A stretch of 64,000 nt of DNA, from the NCBI RefSeq assembly GCF_024346315.1, contig NZ_JAGQCS010000003.1:62001-126000 (forward strand), in the 5' to 3' direction. Of this stretch, positions 42,145-50,067 are shown in pieces. Both the position numbers and the translations under genes were made by a program. The notes below the pieces were generated by a model that had not been told where the DNA came from, searched no databases, and saw only the letters and a list, made by a program, of their open reading frames with translations. Within the stretch, counting starts at the first letter, position 1. Every line of letters starts with the position of its first letter. The stretch is from Cyanobium sp. ATX 6F1. Lineage in GTDB: Bacteria; Cyanobacteriota; Cyanobacteriia; PCC-6307; Cyanobiaceae.

Positions 42145-43491
42145 TTAAAAAAACTCGAGATAGCGCTTGCGTTCCCATTCGGAAACGGCGCCGTGGTACG
42201 ACTCCCATTCCTCACGTTTGTAAGTCACAAACGACTCGAACATGGCATCACCGAACACGCTTCTCGAGAGTGGATCGGCTGCAAACGCCTCAATCGCCTC
42301 GCCGAGGGTGCGCGGCAGCAGGTTGATGCCGCGCTCAGCGAGCTGCTCGGGGCTCAAGGTGTAGGCGTTCACCAGGTTGGCGGGGCCTGGATCCAGCCCT
42401 TCGCGAATGCCCTCGAGGCCCGCCGCCAGGATTATCGCTCCCCCCAGGTAGGGGTTGGCGGCGCTGTCGGCGGCGCGGCATTCCACCCGCCCTCCGGGGG
42501 AGGGGATGCGCAGCATGTTGGTGCGGTTGTTGTTGCCGTAGCAGATGAACACCGGCGCCCAGGTGAAGCCGCTCATTGAGCCCTGGGCCACCAGCCGCTT
42601 GTAGCTGTTGACCGTGGGGGCGATCACGGCACAGATCGCCGGGGCATGGCGCAGCACACCGGCGATGAACTGCCTGGCCAGGCCGCTGACGCTGGCTGGG
42701 GCGCCCGAGGGGCAGACGAACAGGTTCTCGCCGCTGCTCAGGTCGGCCAGGGACATGTTGTAGTGGGCGCCGCTGCCGGTGCGGTCGCTGAACGGCTTGG
42801 GCATGAACGAGGCCACCAACCCATGGGGGCGCACGATCTCCTTGGCCATCAGCCGGAAGAAGGTGAGCCGGTCGGCCATGGTGAGCACGTCGGCGTAGTT
42901 GAAGTCGATCTCGAACTGGCCGGGGCCATCCTCGTGATCGAAGGAGTAGACACCCCAGCCAAGGTCGTTCATGGCGCTCACCAGCTCATCGAGCCAGCCG
43001 AGGTTGTCGAGCAGACCGACCACGTCGTAGGCGGGCTTGTCGAGCACATCGCGCTCGCTGTAGGGAGCGATCTGGCCATCGGGGCCCTGGCGCAGCACGA
43101 AGAACTCGGTTTCGATCCCGAGGTTGAAGCGGTAACCCATGGCGGCGGCCTGGGCGCGGACGCGGTTGAGGATGTTGCGACTGCAGGCCTCGAACGGGAC
43201 GCCGCCTAGATGCAGGTCGCTGGCCAGCCAGGCCACATCTTTTTTCCAGGGCAGCACCGTGAGGCTGGCGGGGTCGGGCACGGCGGCCACCTCGTCATCG
43301 CTGACCTCCTGGGGCACGCCATCGAGGGCGGCGCCGGTGAACAGCTCAGAGCCGCCCAGCATCTGGCCCAGGTGGTCCAACGGCACGGCCTTGGCCTTGC
43401 TGACGCCGTGCAGATCCACGAAGGAGGCGAGGGCGTAGCGCACGCCCTTGGCCGAGAGCTCGGCCTTGAGATCGGAGCTGGAATGACTCAT
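42145..43491 (-). CDS. glnT: Type III glutamine synthetase (GlnT family)
   Basis: 448 residues from ATG 43491, which overlaps the stop of the HypB-like gene by 4 bases (ATGA). The active-site parts are intact: [48 protein letters not shown] and RVECRAAD. GlnT-type enzymes join glutamate and ammonia or an amine with ATP; relatives make gamma-glutamylmethylamide. In this operon it could assimilate ammonia freed from guanidine, or gamma-glutamylate an amine. The position between the chaperone genes and the transporter is not one I know from described guanidine operons. Confidence 0.88.
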   Translation of the reverse strand: MSHSSSDLKAELSAKGVRYALASFVDLHGVSKAKAVPLDHLGQMLGGSELFTGAALDGVPQEVSDDEVAAVPDPASLTVLPWKKDVAWLASDLHLGGVPFEACSRNILNRVRAQAAAMGYRFNLGIETEFFVLRQGPDGQIAPYSERDVLDKPAYDVVGLLDNLGWLDELVSAMNDLGWGVYSFDHEDGPGQFEIDFNYADVLTMADRLTFFRLMAKEIVRPHGLVASFMPKPFSDRTGSGAHYNMSLADLSSGENLFVCPSGAPASVSGLARQFIAGVLRHAPAICAVIAPTVNSYKRLVAQGSMSGFTWAPVFICYGNNNRTNMLRIPSPGGRVECRAADSAANPYLGGAIILAAGLEGIREGLDPGPANLVNAYTLSPEQLAERGINLLPRTLGEAIEAFAADPLSRSVFGDAMFESFVTYKREEWESYHGAVSEWERKRYLEFF

Positions 43492-44192
43492 CGGGACACC
43501 AGGGCGGGGAAGGGCAAAACGTGAGCGGCCACCTGCTCCAGCAGCCACTGGTGCCAGGCGCCGAGGCCTTCGCCGCTACTGGCCGAGAGCAGGAACACGC
43601 GGGCCCGCGGGTTCACCTGATGCACGTGCTCCACAAACCGCTCCACCTGAACCGGCAGGTAAGGGAGCAGGTCGATCTTGGTGATCAGCACGCAGTCCGC
43701 CTCGCGGAACATCACCGGGTACTTGAGCGGCTTGTCGTCGCCCTCGGTGACGCTGAGCAGCGCCACCTTGAGGTGCTCGCCCACCTCAAACTCGGCCGGA
43801 CAAACGAGGTTGCCGACGTTCTCCACCCAGAGCAGATCCAACGCGGCTGGATCGAGGCGCTGCTGCAGCAGCTTGAGGCCGCCGCTCACCATCGAGGCAT
43901 CCAGGTGGCAGGCGCGGCCGGTGGTGATCGGCACCACGGGCACGCCCACCGCCTCCAACCGCTGGGCATCCAGCTGGGTGGTCATGTCGCCTTCGAGCAC
44001 GGCCATCTCCAGGCGCGGGGTCAGGGCGGTGATCGTGCGCTCCAGCAGCGAGGTCTTGCCCGCTCCGGGGCTGCTCATCACATTGATGCAGAGCAGCCGC
44101 CAGGCATCGAAGTGCTCGCGGTTGTGCTCGGCCCGGTGCTGGTTGGCGGCCAGCAGGTTGATGCCGAGCGTGTCTTCCAATGGCATGTGCAT
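43488..44192 (-). CDS. ghaB: HypB-like nickel GTPase, guanidine hydrolase accessory
   Basis: 234 residues from ATG 44192; the longer open frame upstream overlaps the HypA-like gene. P-loop [12 protein letters not shown] near residue 37, then [24 protein letters not shown] and TKIDLLPYL, the G-protein motifs of HypB. No His-rich nickel-storage N terminus is present. HypB loads nickel into enzymes; no hydrogenase genes are in the window, and the neighbouring ureohydrolase of the guanidine hydrolase type needs such chaperones. Gap to ghaA is 4 bases. Confidence 0.9.
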   Translation of the reverse strand: MHMPLEDTLGINLLAANQHRAEHNREHFDAWRLLCINVMSSPGAGKTSLLERTITALTPRLEMAVLEGDMTTQLDAQRLEAVGVPVVPITTGRACHLDASMVSGGLKLLQQRLDPAALDLLWVENVGNLVCPAEFEVGEHLKVALLSVTEGDDKPLKYPVMFREADCVLITKIDLLPYLPVQVERFVEHVHQVNPRARVFLLSASSGEGLGAWHQWLLEQVAAHVLPFPALVSR

Positions 44193-44196
44193 GGGA

Positions 44197-44580
44197 TCAG
44201 GGCGAGAGAACAGGGAGGGCTTGATTGCTGAAGACGTAGTCAATGGAGCGGATGCGCAATTCACGCCCAGAGACGATCTCCTCCATCGGGTGATCGCAGC
44301 AGGGGGAGCGATAGGCGTTCTCTTGCTCGGGGGTGTAGAGCGACTCGCAGCGCACACAACGGGCGCGCAAGGGCACGGTTTCGATGCGCAGCTCGCTGCC
44401 AGCCAGCCAGCTCCCCTGCACCGCCGCCCCAAAGGTGAACACCAAGGCATCGGGTTCGACGCAGGTGAAGGTGCCCACCTCCAGGTGCACCACGCTCACT
44501 TCAGGCTCGTTGGGCTGGTGCTGGGCTTTCCACTCATTGAGGGAGAGCAGCAGGCACTTGGTCATGTCGACTTCGTGCAT
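44197..44580 (-). CDS. ghaA: HypA-like nickel chaperone, guanidine hydrolase accessory
   Basis: 127 residues beginning [11 protein letters not shown], with the invariant N-terminal Met-His-Glu used for nickel binding. A zinc site follows: RCVRC near residue 76 and SPCCDHP near residue 93. The core has [17 protein letters not shown]. HypA delivers nickel with HypB to a client enzyme; here the client is most likely the ureohydrolase encoded 4 bases upstream. Hydrogenase maturation is unlikely in this setting. Confidence 0.9.
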   Translation of the reverse strand: MHEVDMTKCLLLSLNEWKAQHQPNEPEVSVVHLEVGTFTCVEPDALVFTFGAAVQGSWLAGSELRIETVPLRARCVRCESLYTPEQENAYRSPCCDHPMEEIVSGRELRIRSIDYVFSNQALPVLSP

Positions 44581-44583
44581 GGC

Positions 44584-45774
44584 TCATCTCCACTTCTGAT
44601 CGACCTGCATGTTGCAGGTCTCATGCAGCCATGCGGGCTTCTCCTTGCGCGGCAGCTGGCCGCTCACCACCAGATGGGCCATCACATCGCAGATCACGCG
44701 GGTGGCCATCAGCGAGGTAATGTCGCTGACGTCGTAGGGAGGCGACACCTCCACCACCTCAATGCCGCAGACGGGCACGTTGCGCACGATCAGCTCCAGC
44801 AGCTTGAGCGCCTCGCGCGGCAGCAGGCCGCCGGGCTCGGGCCAGCCGGTGCCGGGTACGAAGCCGGCGTCGATGCAGTCGATGTCGAAGGAGATCCAGA
44901 CGCAGTCGGTGCCATCGGTGGCGCGATCGATCGCGAACTGGGCGGCCGCCTCGAGGCCCATGTCGCAGATGTCGGTGACGGTTAGCACATTGGTGCCCCG
45001 CTCCCGGCAGACCTTCACCCCCTCCCGGGGCACCTGCCAGCCGCCGATGCCCAGCTGCACCAGATTTTTGGCCGGGGCGTTGGCCATGTTGGTGGCATGG
45101 AACCAGGGGCAGGTGTGCATGCGCTCGTCGAGGTCGATCTCCTGGGTGTCGACGTGGCGATCGAAGTGGATGATCCCCACCTTTTTGTCGCCCAGGTGAC
45201 GGCAGACCCCGCGCACGGTGGGGAAGCCGATCGAGTGGTCGCCGCCGAGGATGATCGGGAAGGCGCCACTGGCGAAGACGTGGGCGACGCCCTTGGAGAT
45301 CTGATCGAACGACTTCTCGTTGTTGGCGGGGATCGTGAAGATGTCGCCGACATCGCAGAGCTTGATCGACTCACGCAGGTCGACCCCCATCTCGTAGTTG
45401 TAGGGGGTGTAGAGGGCGGAGATGCGGCGGATGCCCTGGGGCCCGAAGCGTGTGCCAGGCCGGTAGGTGGTGCCGCAGTCGTGGGGCACCCCGACGATCG
45501 CCACGTCGAACTCGCCGACCCGGTGGACATCTTCGATGTAGGGCGCCTTCATGAAGGTGTTGATGCCCGCGTAGTGGGGCAGCTCACCGCGCGAAAAGGT
45601 GGAGATGCGCCGATCGACGATGCTTTCGGCCGCCTCCAGCCCGTAGCGCAGGCCCTGATCCACCTCCTGTTGCCAGCCCGTGAGCGGCAGGCGGGCTTCC
45701 TTTTCGAGCGCTTCGGCGCCCTGGCTCAGACGGGGGCGCTCAAAGGCCCCTTCGGGACCTGAAATCTCTGTCAT
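44584..45774 (-). CDS. gdmH: Guanidine hydrolase (ureohydrolase family, GdmH type)
   Basis: 396 residues from ATG 45774, longer than the ~300 of agmatinases because of an N-terminal extension of about 90 residues. Metal ligands are in GGDHS, HFDRHVDTQ and SFDIDCIDAGFVPG. The DRHVD (rather than DAHxD), the YRPGTRFGPQGIRR loop and the GTGWPEPGG loop match the guanidine hydrolase clade represented by Synechocystis Sll1077, which converts guanidine to urea and ammonia with nickel. A guanidine-I riboswitch lies 28 bases upstream and nickel chaperone genes follow. Agmatinase or arginase annotation would be misleading. Confidence 0.93.
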   Translation of the reverse strand: MTEISGPEGAFERPRLSQGAEALEKEARLPLTGWQQEVDQGLRYGLEAAESIVDRRISTFSRGELPHYAGINTFMKAPYIEDVHRVGEFDVAIVGVPHDCGTTYRPGTRFGPQGIRRISALYTPYNYEMGVDLRESIKLCDVGDIFTIPANNEKSFDQISKGVAHVFASGAFPIILGGDHSIGFPTVRGVCRHLGDKKVGIIHFDRHVDTQEIDLDERMHTCPWFHATNMANAPAKNLVQLGIGGWQVPREGVKVCRERGTNVLTVTDICDMGLEAAAQFAIDRATDGTDCVWISFDIDCIDAGFVPGTGWPEPGGLLPREALKLLELIVRNVPVCGIEVVEVSPPYDVSDITSLMATRVICDVMAHLVVSGQLPRKEKPAWLHETCNMQVDQKWR

Positions 45775-45802
45775 GACCGGGTTCACGGATGGGGGCGAGG
45801 CG

Positions 45803-45921
45803 GTCTCCCGGGCTTTTATCCCTCCGTGCCACCGGGCGAACCCGGCGTGTTTCTCTCGGACCAGACGAGGCGAAAGGGCGGCCAAGGCAACCAATTCGCA
45901 ACCGGAACCCTAGAAACTTCA
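45803..45921 (-). promoter_or_regulatory. Guanidine-I (ykkC) riboswitch
   Basis: On the minus strand the conserved blocks appear in order: TTTCTAGGGTTCCGG (from 45917), CTGGTCCGAGAG (45864-45853) with AAACAC after it, then ACGGAGGG (45828-45821), and ATAAAAGCCCGGGAG (45820-45806). A variable GC-rich hairpin (CGCCGGGTT/CGCCCGGTG region) lies between blocks two and three, as in known members. The class binds guanidinium and turns expression on. The start codon of gdmH is 28 bases beyond the element, so control is likely at a terminator-less or ribosome-access step. Confidence 0.96.
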
Positions 45922-45963
45922 TCCGCTGCGCCATGCTCCCCCTTGCCGCTGGGCGGAGTTGTG

Positions 45964-46953
45964 ATGACCGTTACCGAGTCGGGCCAAGGGGGCCAGAGCG
46001 ATGCAGGCGGACGGGGTCTCCAGGAACTGGTGGGTAGCACCGATGCAGCCGCTTTCCTCGCTGATGTCCCGCTTGAGGCCGCCCTGGACGGCGCCCCAGA
46101 ACCGGAGTGTCCCGCATTTCCGCCGCTGCTGCTGCAGAGCCTCTGGGGCTTTGGGGGTTCGCTGGCCGAGGCGATCGAGCGCTCCCGCAACGATGGCTTC
46201 GATGGGCTGGAGCTGAACCTGCGCCACAGCGCCCTGGAGGGCCTCAAGGCCCAGGCGGTGCGATCGGCCCTGGAGAAGGCGGAGCGAGCGCTGATCCTGG
46301 AGCTGGTGACGGGCGGCGACTACGTGCCCGATCTGGGCCGCACGGCCGATCAGCACTTAGAGGAGCTCGATGGCCTGCTGGCCGAGGCGCTGGTCTTGCA
46401 GCCTTTGAAGGTGAATGTGATCACCGGCAGCGACAGCTGGGGCTGGGTGGAGCAGCAGCGCTTCTGGGGCCGAGCCCTGGGGCTGGTGGAGCGATACGGG
46501 CTGAGCGTGAGCTTCGAGACCCACCGCTCCCGCTGCCTGGCGAGCCCCTGGGGCATCGCCCGCACCCTGGAGGCGTTCCCGGCCCTGCGGCTCACGGCCG
46601 ATCTGAGCCACTGGTGCGTGCTGGCTGAGCGGCTGATGACGCCGGAACTGGCACCGGTCCAGGCCATGGCCGGCCGCGTTGATCACATCCATGCGCGGGT
46701 GGGCTGGGCCCAGGGGCCCCAGGTGTCTCACCCGTTTGCGCCCGAGCACCACGAAGCCCTGGAGGCCCACGGCGCGTGCTGGGCGTTGTTCGCCGAACGC
46801 CACCGCGGCCAGGGCCGCGGGGCGCTGACGGTGACACCCGAGTTCGGCCCCGAGGGCTACCTGCCGACCTTGCCGTTCACCAATCAGCCGGTGGCGGATC
46901 TCGGCGAGATCAACAGGGCGATGGCGGGGTGGGTGCGGGAGCGGTTGGGGTGA
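45964..46953 (+). CDS. Xylose-isomerase-like TIM-barrel protein
   Basis: 329 residues from ATG 45964 (GTG 45961 also possible); the frame is open back to 45826 but that part is antisense to the riboswitch. The fold markers are GFDGLELNLRH (acid ligand), LVTGGDYV, SFETHRSR, LTADLSHWCV, VDHIHARVGW and TPEFGPEGYLP, which supply Glu, Asp, His and Glu of a divalent metal site as in sugar-phosphate isomerase/epimerase proteins. The substrate is unknown. It diverges from the guanidine riboswitch, leaving about 40 bases for both promoters. Confidence 0.78.
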   Translation: MTVTESGQGGQSDAGGRGLQELVGSTDAAAFLADVPLEAALDGAPEPECPAFPPLLLQSLWGFGGSLAEAIERSRNDGFDGLELNLRHSALEGLKAQAVRSALEKAERALILELVTGGDYVPDLGRTADQHLEELDGLLAEALVLQPLKVNVITGSDSWGWVEQQRFWGRALGLVERYGLSVSFETHRSRCLASPWGIARTLEAFPALRLTADLSHWCVLAERLMTPELAPVQAMAGRVDHIHARVGWAQGPQVSHPFAPEHHEALEAHGACWALFAERHRGQGRGALTVTPEFGPEGYLPTLPFTNQPVADLGEINRAMAGWVRERLG

Positions 46954-47121
46954 GGGGGTGGGGTTGGGTTGTGCGTTCTTTGTCGGGTCTTTCGGTTGAG
47001 GATTGTCGGGGCAAAAACGTTCCTGCGATCCGATCTTCCGAATGAACGCATCGAAGCTCTCGACACGATGGAGCAGGTACGAGTTCATTCTCTGTTCGGC
47101 GAGCCCAAGCCAACGAAGTGA
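46954..47121. other. Intergenic, start of low-GC island
   Basis: GT-rich sequence just after the isomerase gene (GGGGTGGGGTTGGGTTGTG) passes into average-GC sequence. No promoter, RNA or conserved gene is recognised. A minus-strand open frame crossing it is a shadow of the isomerase gene with a short extension. Confidence 0.5.
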
Positions 47122-47325
47122 TTGGATCGTTGCGCACAGTTGAAGAATTGCAGACCCGCTAACCAGCTGATCGCCAAGAGCGAATGGCAGGGGGAGTTCT
47201 ACAGCGCCCTGGAGGCTAGGCTTTGCTACGAGCTCAGCTTGGCTGACTTGTGCCGACAGAATCGTGAGCTTCGTGGGTGGTTGGAGGGTCTGACCAATGC
47301 CGAGCTGGACGTTTTGTTAGCTTGA
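47122..47325 (+). CDS. Small hypothetical ORF, possibly a fragment
   Basis: 67 codons from a TTG; no ATG is available upstream of the last few codons and no ribosome site is seen. The product has an acidic, Leu-rich helical character (FYSALEARLCYELSLADLCR, then GWLEGLTNAELDVLLA). It may be the 3' end of a gene broken at the island border. No family recognised. It ends 21 bases before the next gene. Confidence 0.35.
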   Translation: MDRCAQLKNCRPANQLIAKSEWQGEFYSALEARLCYELSLADLCRQNRELRGWLEGLTNAELDVLLA

Positions 47326-47346
47326 ATACAAGATCGAGGATTAAAG

Positions 47347-48000
47347 ATGATGATCAGATTACGTGCTTTTGCTTCATTTACGTTTGCGGCACTCATCTTG
47401 ATGTCTTTGGCCCCACTCGCGGTGATGGCACAAAAGCAGAATGTGCCGCGGCCTGACTACTTCCCATTGCGCGTTGGAGATTGGTGGAAGTACCGCTCGA
47501 CGAACGGCGAGGGTAAGCAGTCTGAGTTCGCCATCAAGGTGCTCAGCGAGGAAAAGCAGGTTGACGGCAGAAATTTTTATCTCGTGGAAACACTCACCAC
47601 ATTTCAGCCGATTCATGACTGGTACTCCAAGCCTAGTGGGCAGGTCCTCATGCATCGCATCGCCTACCCAAGCAACGAAGCCCTGAAGGCTGATTATCTT
47701 CCCGTCAAGCTGTATTTGCAGAATCCGCTCACTGTCGGCTCCACTTGGCAGTGGTCTGGGAAGGGAATGATGGGAGTTGATATTGAAGAATCCAGCCGCG
47801 TGACCGGCCCTGAGTTGGTAGTAGTTCCATCAGGTAAGTTTCAGGCGATGAAGGTTGAGACCAGAGTCATTCAGGGAGGGATGCCGGTGACCAAGACCTA
47901 CTGGTTCGCCAGCTGGGTCGGGATGGTCAAATCAATGACGGATGCGGGTCCTATCAAGTCAACTGCGGTACTTCTTGACTACAGTTTTAAGAAAAGATAG
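47347..48000 (+). CDS. Secreted hypothetical protein
   Basis: 217 residues starting from ATGATG with CGAGGA upstream. A clear signal peptide (residues 1-28, ALILMSLAPLAVMAQ) precedes a beta-rich domain that opens YFPLRVGDWWKYRS, a start shared by many secreted bacterial proteins of unknown role, and has VPSGKFQAMKVETRV and TYWFASWVGMVK. GC is visibly lower than in the flanks, which suggests acquisition. Function unknown. Confidence 0.65.
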   Translation: MMIRLRAFASFTFAALILMSLAPLAVMAQKQNVPRPDYFPLRVGDWWKYRSTNGEGKQSEFAIKVLSEEKQVDGRNFYLVETLTTFQPIHDWYSKPSGQVLMHRIAYPSNEALKADYLPVKLYLQNPLTVGSTWQWSGKGMMGVDIEESSRVTGPELVVVPSGKFQAMKVETRVIQGGMPVTKTYWFASWVGMVKSMTDAGPIKSTAVLLDYSFKKR

Positions 48001-48533
48001 AAAGCCTGCAATCTGACCTTTGATCCCTGGATTGTAAGCCAGGTGCTAGTCACTCATCCCTGGCATTATTCCTGTGCTTTGTTGGTACTCATCGACTGCA
48101 ATGGGGACTGGACATTGGCTCCGTCCAAGATCTTTTGGGACCCAGTGAGATTAAGGAGCTGACGCTTATTTAAAGCCGATTAATGAGGCCTTTGGGTGGT
48201 TCAGAGCCCATGGGATTCGCTTTGAGCAAGCAGGTGGATGGGCTGTCAGTGTTAGGCAGATGGCAACTGCTAGGGCTCTTAGCGGAGCGGCAACAGCGCA
48301 GGGGAAACCAGACCATCGTGTTCAGATGCTGAGGAGAGATGGGCTGCAAACGTTGAAGATGGTGGCAGGATGGGTGGAATGTCGAAATACTTGTTGTATT
48401 GACTGGTGAACTGGATTACATATTGAACTGAGGTCTGCTACAAGTCACTTGCTGTCTGCTGGTGCAGCTTCCCTTGCAAGCTTGCCTCAAAGCGGCTATT
48501 GTCTGGGTCACATGTTTCTCTCCCATATCCTCA
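48001..48533. other. Gene-poor stretch in the low-GC island
   Basis: Over 500 bases without a convincing gene. One plus-strand frame is stop-free at 48155-48409 (85 codons, containing FGWFRAHGIRFEQAGGW and GKPDHRVQMLRRDG) but has no start or ribosome site and may be a decayed gene. The last ~100 bases are AT-rich and probably hold the promoter of the gene at 48534. Confidence 0.5.
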
Positions 48534-49019
48534 ATGTTTGGAAAACTTCAATCCATTGCTGGCAAGGCCGGCAATTTAGCCGCTCAACTTCAAGAGAAGA
48601 CAGTCAATGAATACATGCCATTAATTGCGAAGCTTCTTAGAGAGAAGGCAGGCCCTGCAGTACTCGATATCTTGAATGATCCCAGTAAGATTACGGAATT
48701 ATCTCGAACAGTCTACCAAGCTATGCCTATGCCGGTGAGGATGGCAATCAAGGAAGATGCGTTCAACTCAGCGGTACTTACTCATAAGGACAGGCTGATA
48801 CCACTTATCCGATCTCAGATAGAAGTTGAGAATACTGACCAAGCTGAAGATATTGCCGTTGCCAGTCTGGAGCATGAGGGAGGAGAGATGGTAGTCACAG
48901 GGGCTGAAGTTGCTGAGTTGACTGTGGTAGAGCTTGATGCTGAAGAAGTTCAAATTCATCAAGCCATCAGCATGGGAGACACCGACGAGACGAGCAACAT
49001 AACATTGCCTTCCACCTGA
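48534..49019 (+). CDS. Hypothetical protein (161 aa)
   Basis: ATG 48534 was chosen; the frame is open to 48462, but the 24 extra residues are unlike the rest. The N-terminal half is helical and amphipathic (KLQSIAGKAGNLAAQLQEK, then LIAKLLREKAGPAVLDIL); the C-terminal half is acidic (VENTDQAEDIAVASLEHE, VVELDAEEVQIHQAI). No membrane segment. Base and codon use are unlike the flanking core genes. No family recognised. Confidence 0.55.
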   Translation: MFGKLQSIAGKAGNLAAQLQEKTVNEYMPLIAKLLREKAGPAVLDILNDPSKITELSRTVYQAMPMPVRMAIKEDAFNSAVLTHKDRLIPLIRSQIEVENTDQAEDIAVASLEHEGGEMVVTGAEVAELTVVELDAEEVQIHQAISMGDTDETSNITLPST

Positions 49020-49114
49020 GCCGCGACCGTAGGCTCAATATGGCTATGAACCAGTTTTGAGCTCAGCTATTTGTGGCCAGGTGATGGCAGCCTTTAACTG
49101 CACAGGAGGCCTTT

Positions 49115-49378
49115 GTGAAATTCCACGATGTGTTCGTCAACCGAGATGATCGATTCGCAATTGGAGTTGAAGAGGACTCCGGCAAGCATTACTTATCAAT
49201 TCCAGTAGTGAACAGTTTGGTGGACTACGAAGAATACTACGAGATAAGCGAAGATGACTTTTCGAGTTTTAAGAGCGATGTGAAGTTGGCAATCCCTTTC
49301 GTGAAGGAATGCCGGGAGAGAAAAATGGACGATTTACTATTTCTAAAACCTGGCCGAGAAAGAGGATGGCCGGTTTAG
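49115..49378 (+). CDS. Small hypothetical cassette-type protein, GTG start
   Basis: 87 residues. A textbook AGGAGG at 49104 sits six bases before the GTG, which decides the start. The product is acidic and aromatic (YEEYYEISEDDFSSFKSD) with an N-terminal beta-like segment (FHDVFVNRDDRFAIGVEED). No family recognised. The attC-like site beginning 28 bases after its stop makes it look like the cargo of an integron gene cassette. Confidence 0.6.
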   Translation: MKFHDVFVNRDDRFAIGVEEDSGKHYLSIPVVNSLVDYEEYYEISEDDFSSFKSDVKLAIPFVKECRERKMDDLLFLKPGRERGWPV

Positions 49379-49405
49379 TTTCAGAGCCAATCGCGGCATG
49401 ATGTC

Positions 49406-49486
49406 GGGTAACAGGTGAGCTGAAGCCAATCATTCGCTGCAGGCACGATGGCCCTGACGGGCCGCGGCCTCACTCAAACGTTAGAT
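49406..49486 (+). mobile_element. attC-like integron recombination site
   Basis: The left arm GGGTAAC (R'') and right arm GTTAGAT (R', followed by GCAC) pair as TAAC/GTTA. Inside, TGAGCTGAAGCC on the left pairs with GGCCTCACTCA on the right, leaving a single extra C unpaired and a three-base unpaired spacer (AGG against its partner) between R and L boxes. These are the defining parts of an attC fold: R box, central spacer, L box with an extrahelical base. The 81-bp length fits. R'' departs from RYYYAAC at two positions. No integrase gene is in the window. Confidence 0.65.
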
Positions 49487-49509
49487 GCACGTTAAAACAA
49501 AGGAGAATC

Positions 49510-49926
49510 ATGCAAATCACAATTGAAGTCAACGTTTCTGCTCCCATTGAAGAAGTGTGGAGTGCGTGGACCTCACCTGCTGACATTCAGCAGTGGAACG
49601 CGGCTTCTGAAGAGTGGCATTGCCCAAGTGCAGAGATTGACCTAAACCCAGGTGGAAAGTTCTCTTATCGCATGGAGGCCAAGGACGGCAGCATGGGCAT
49701 TGATCTCGAAGGCACCTTCACGAAGATAGTACTCAACGAACTCATCGAATTCGCATTGGAAGACCAGCGGCTAGTAGCAGTGGAGTTTGCTGAGAGTGAT
49801 GAGTCGGTGACTGTTCGTGAGAGCTTCGATGCCGAATCGACAAATTCGGGTGAGCTGCAACGGCAGGGTTGGCAAGCGATCTTGGTCAGATTCGCTCGCC
49901 ACGTCGAGGCTAAGAATGTCAGCTGA
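49510..49926 (+). CDS. SRPBCC (AHSA1-type) domain protein
   Basis: 138 residues from ATG 49510 with AAAGGAGAA upstream. The START/Bet v1-like AHSA1 pattern is clear: IEVNVSAPIEEVWSAWTSPA, then QQWNAASEEWHCP, PGGKFSYRMEAKDG, and a final RQGWQAILVRFARHVEAK helix. Such proteins bind hydrophobic ligands or, in AHSA1, Hsp90; the ligand here is unknown. The gene starts 24 bases after the R' box of the attC-like site and is followed by a second hairpin with the same core, as in a gene cassette. Confidence 0.85.
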   Translation: MQITIEVNVSAPIEEVWSAWTSPADIQQWNAASEEWHCPSAEIDLNPGGKFSYRMEAKDGSMGIDLEGTFTKIVLNELIEFALEDQRLVAVEFAESDESVTVRESFDAESTNSGELQRQGWQAILVRFARHVEAKNVS

Positions 49927-49939
49927 GGTTATCTCACGG

Positions 49940-49978
49940 CATCTAACAGCCAGATTCACAAGTCTGGAGTTGTTGATG
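49940..49978 (+). repeat. Imperfect hairpin with attC-like core after the SRPBCC gene
   Basis: CATCTAACA on the left pairs with TGTTGATG on the right (one bulged T) and CCAGA with TCTGG, around an 8-base loop. The left core ATCTAAC fits RYYYAAC exactly and is the reverse complement of the GTTAGAT that precedes the SRPBCC gene. It is short for an attC (about 40 bases) and could be a transcription terminator. Confidence 0.4.
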
Positions 49979-50067
49979 TCGTCAACCATCAACAGCACTT
50001 GCCCTCTTCTGATCTTGTGTGTCAAAGACACACCCTCTTCTGTTGGCTTGATACGTCAGCTACTGCA

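Noticed and set aside
43488-44580. HypA and HypB taken as evidence for a hydrogenase
   Set aside because: No hydrogenase structural or other hyp genes are in the window; coupling to the ureohydrolase explains them.
44584-45774. Annotation as agmatinase or arginase
   Set aside because: The guanidine-I riboswitch, nickel chaperone genes, N-terminal extension and DRHVD/GTGWPEPGG motifs fit guanidine hydrolase better.
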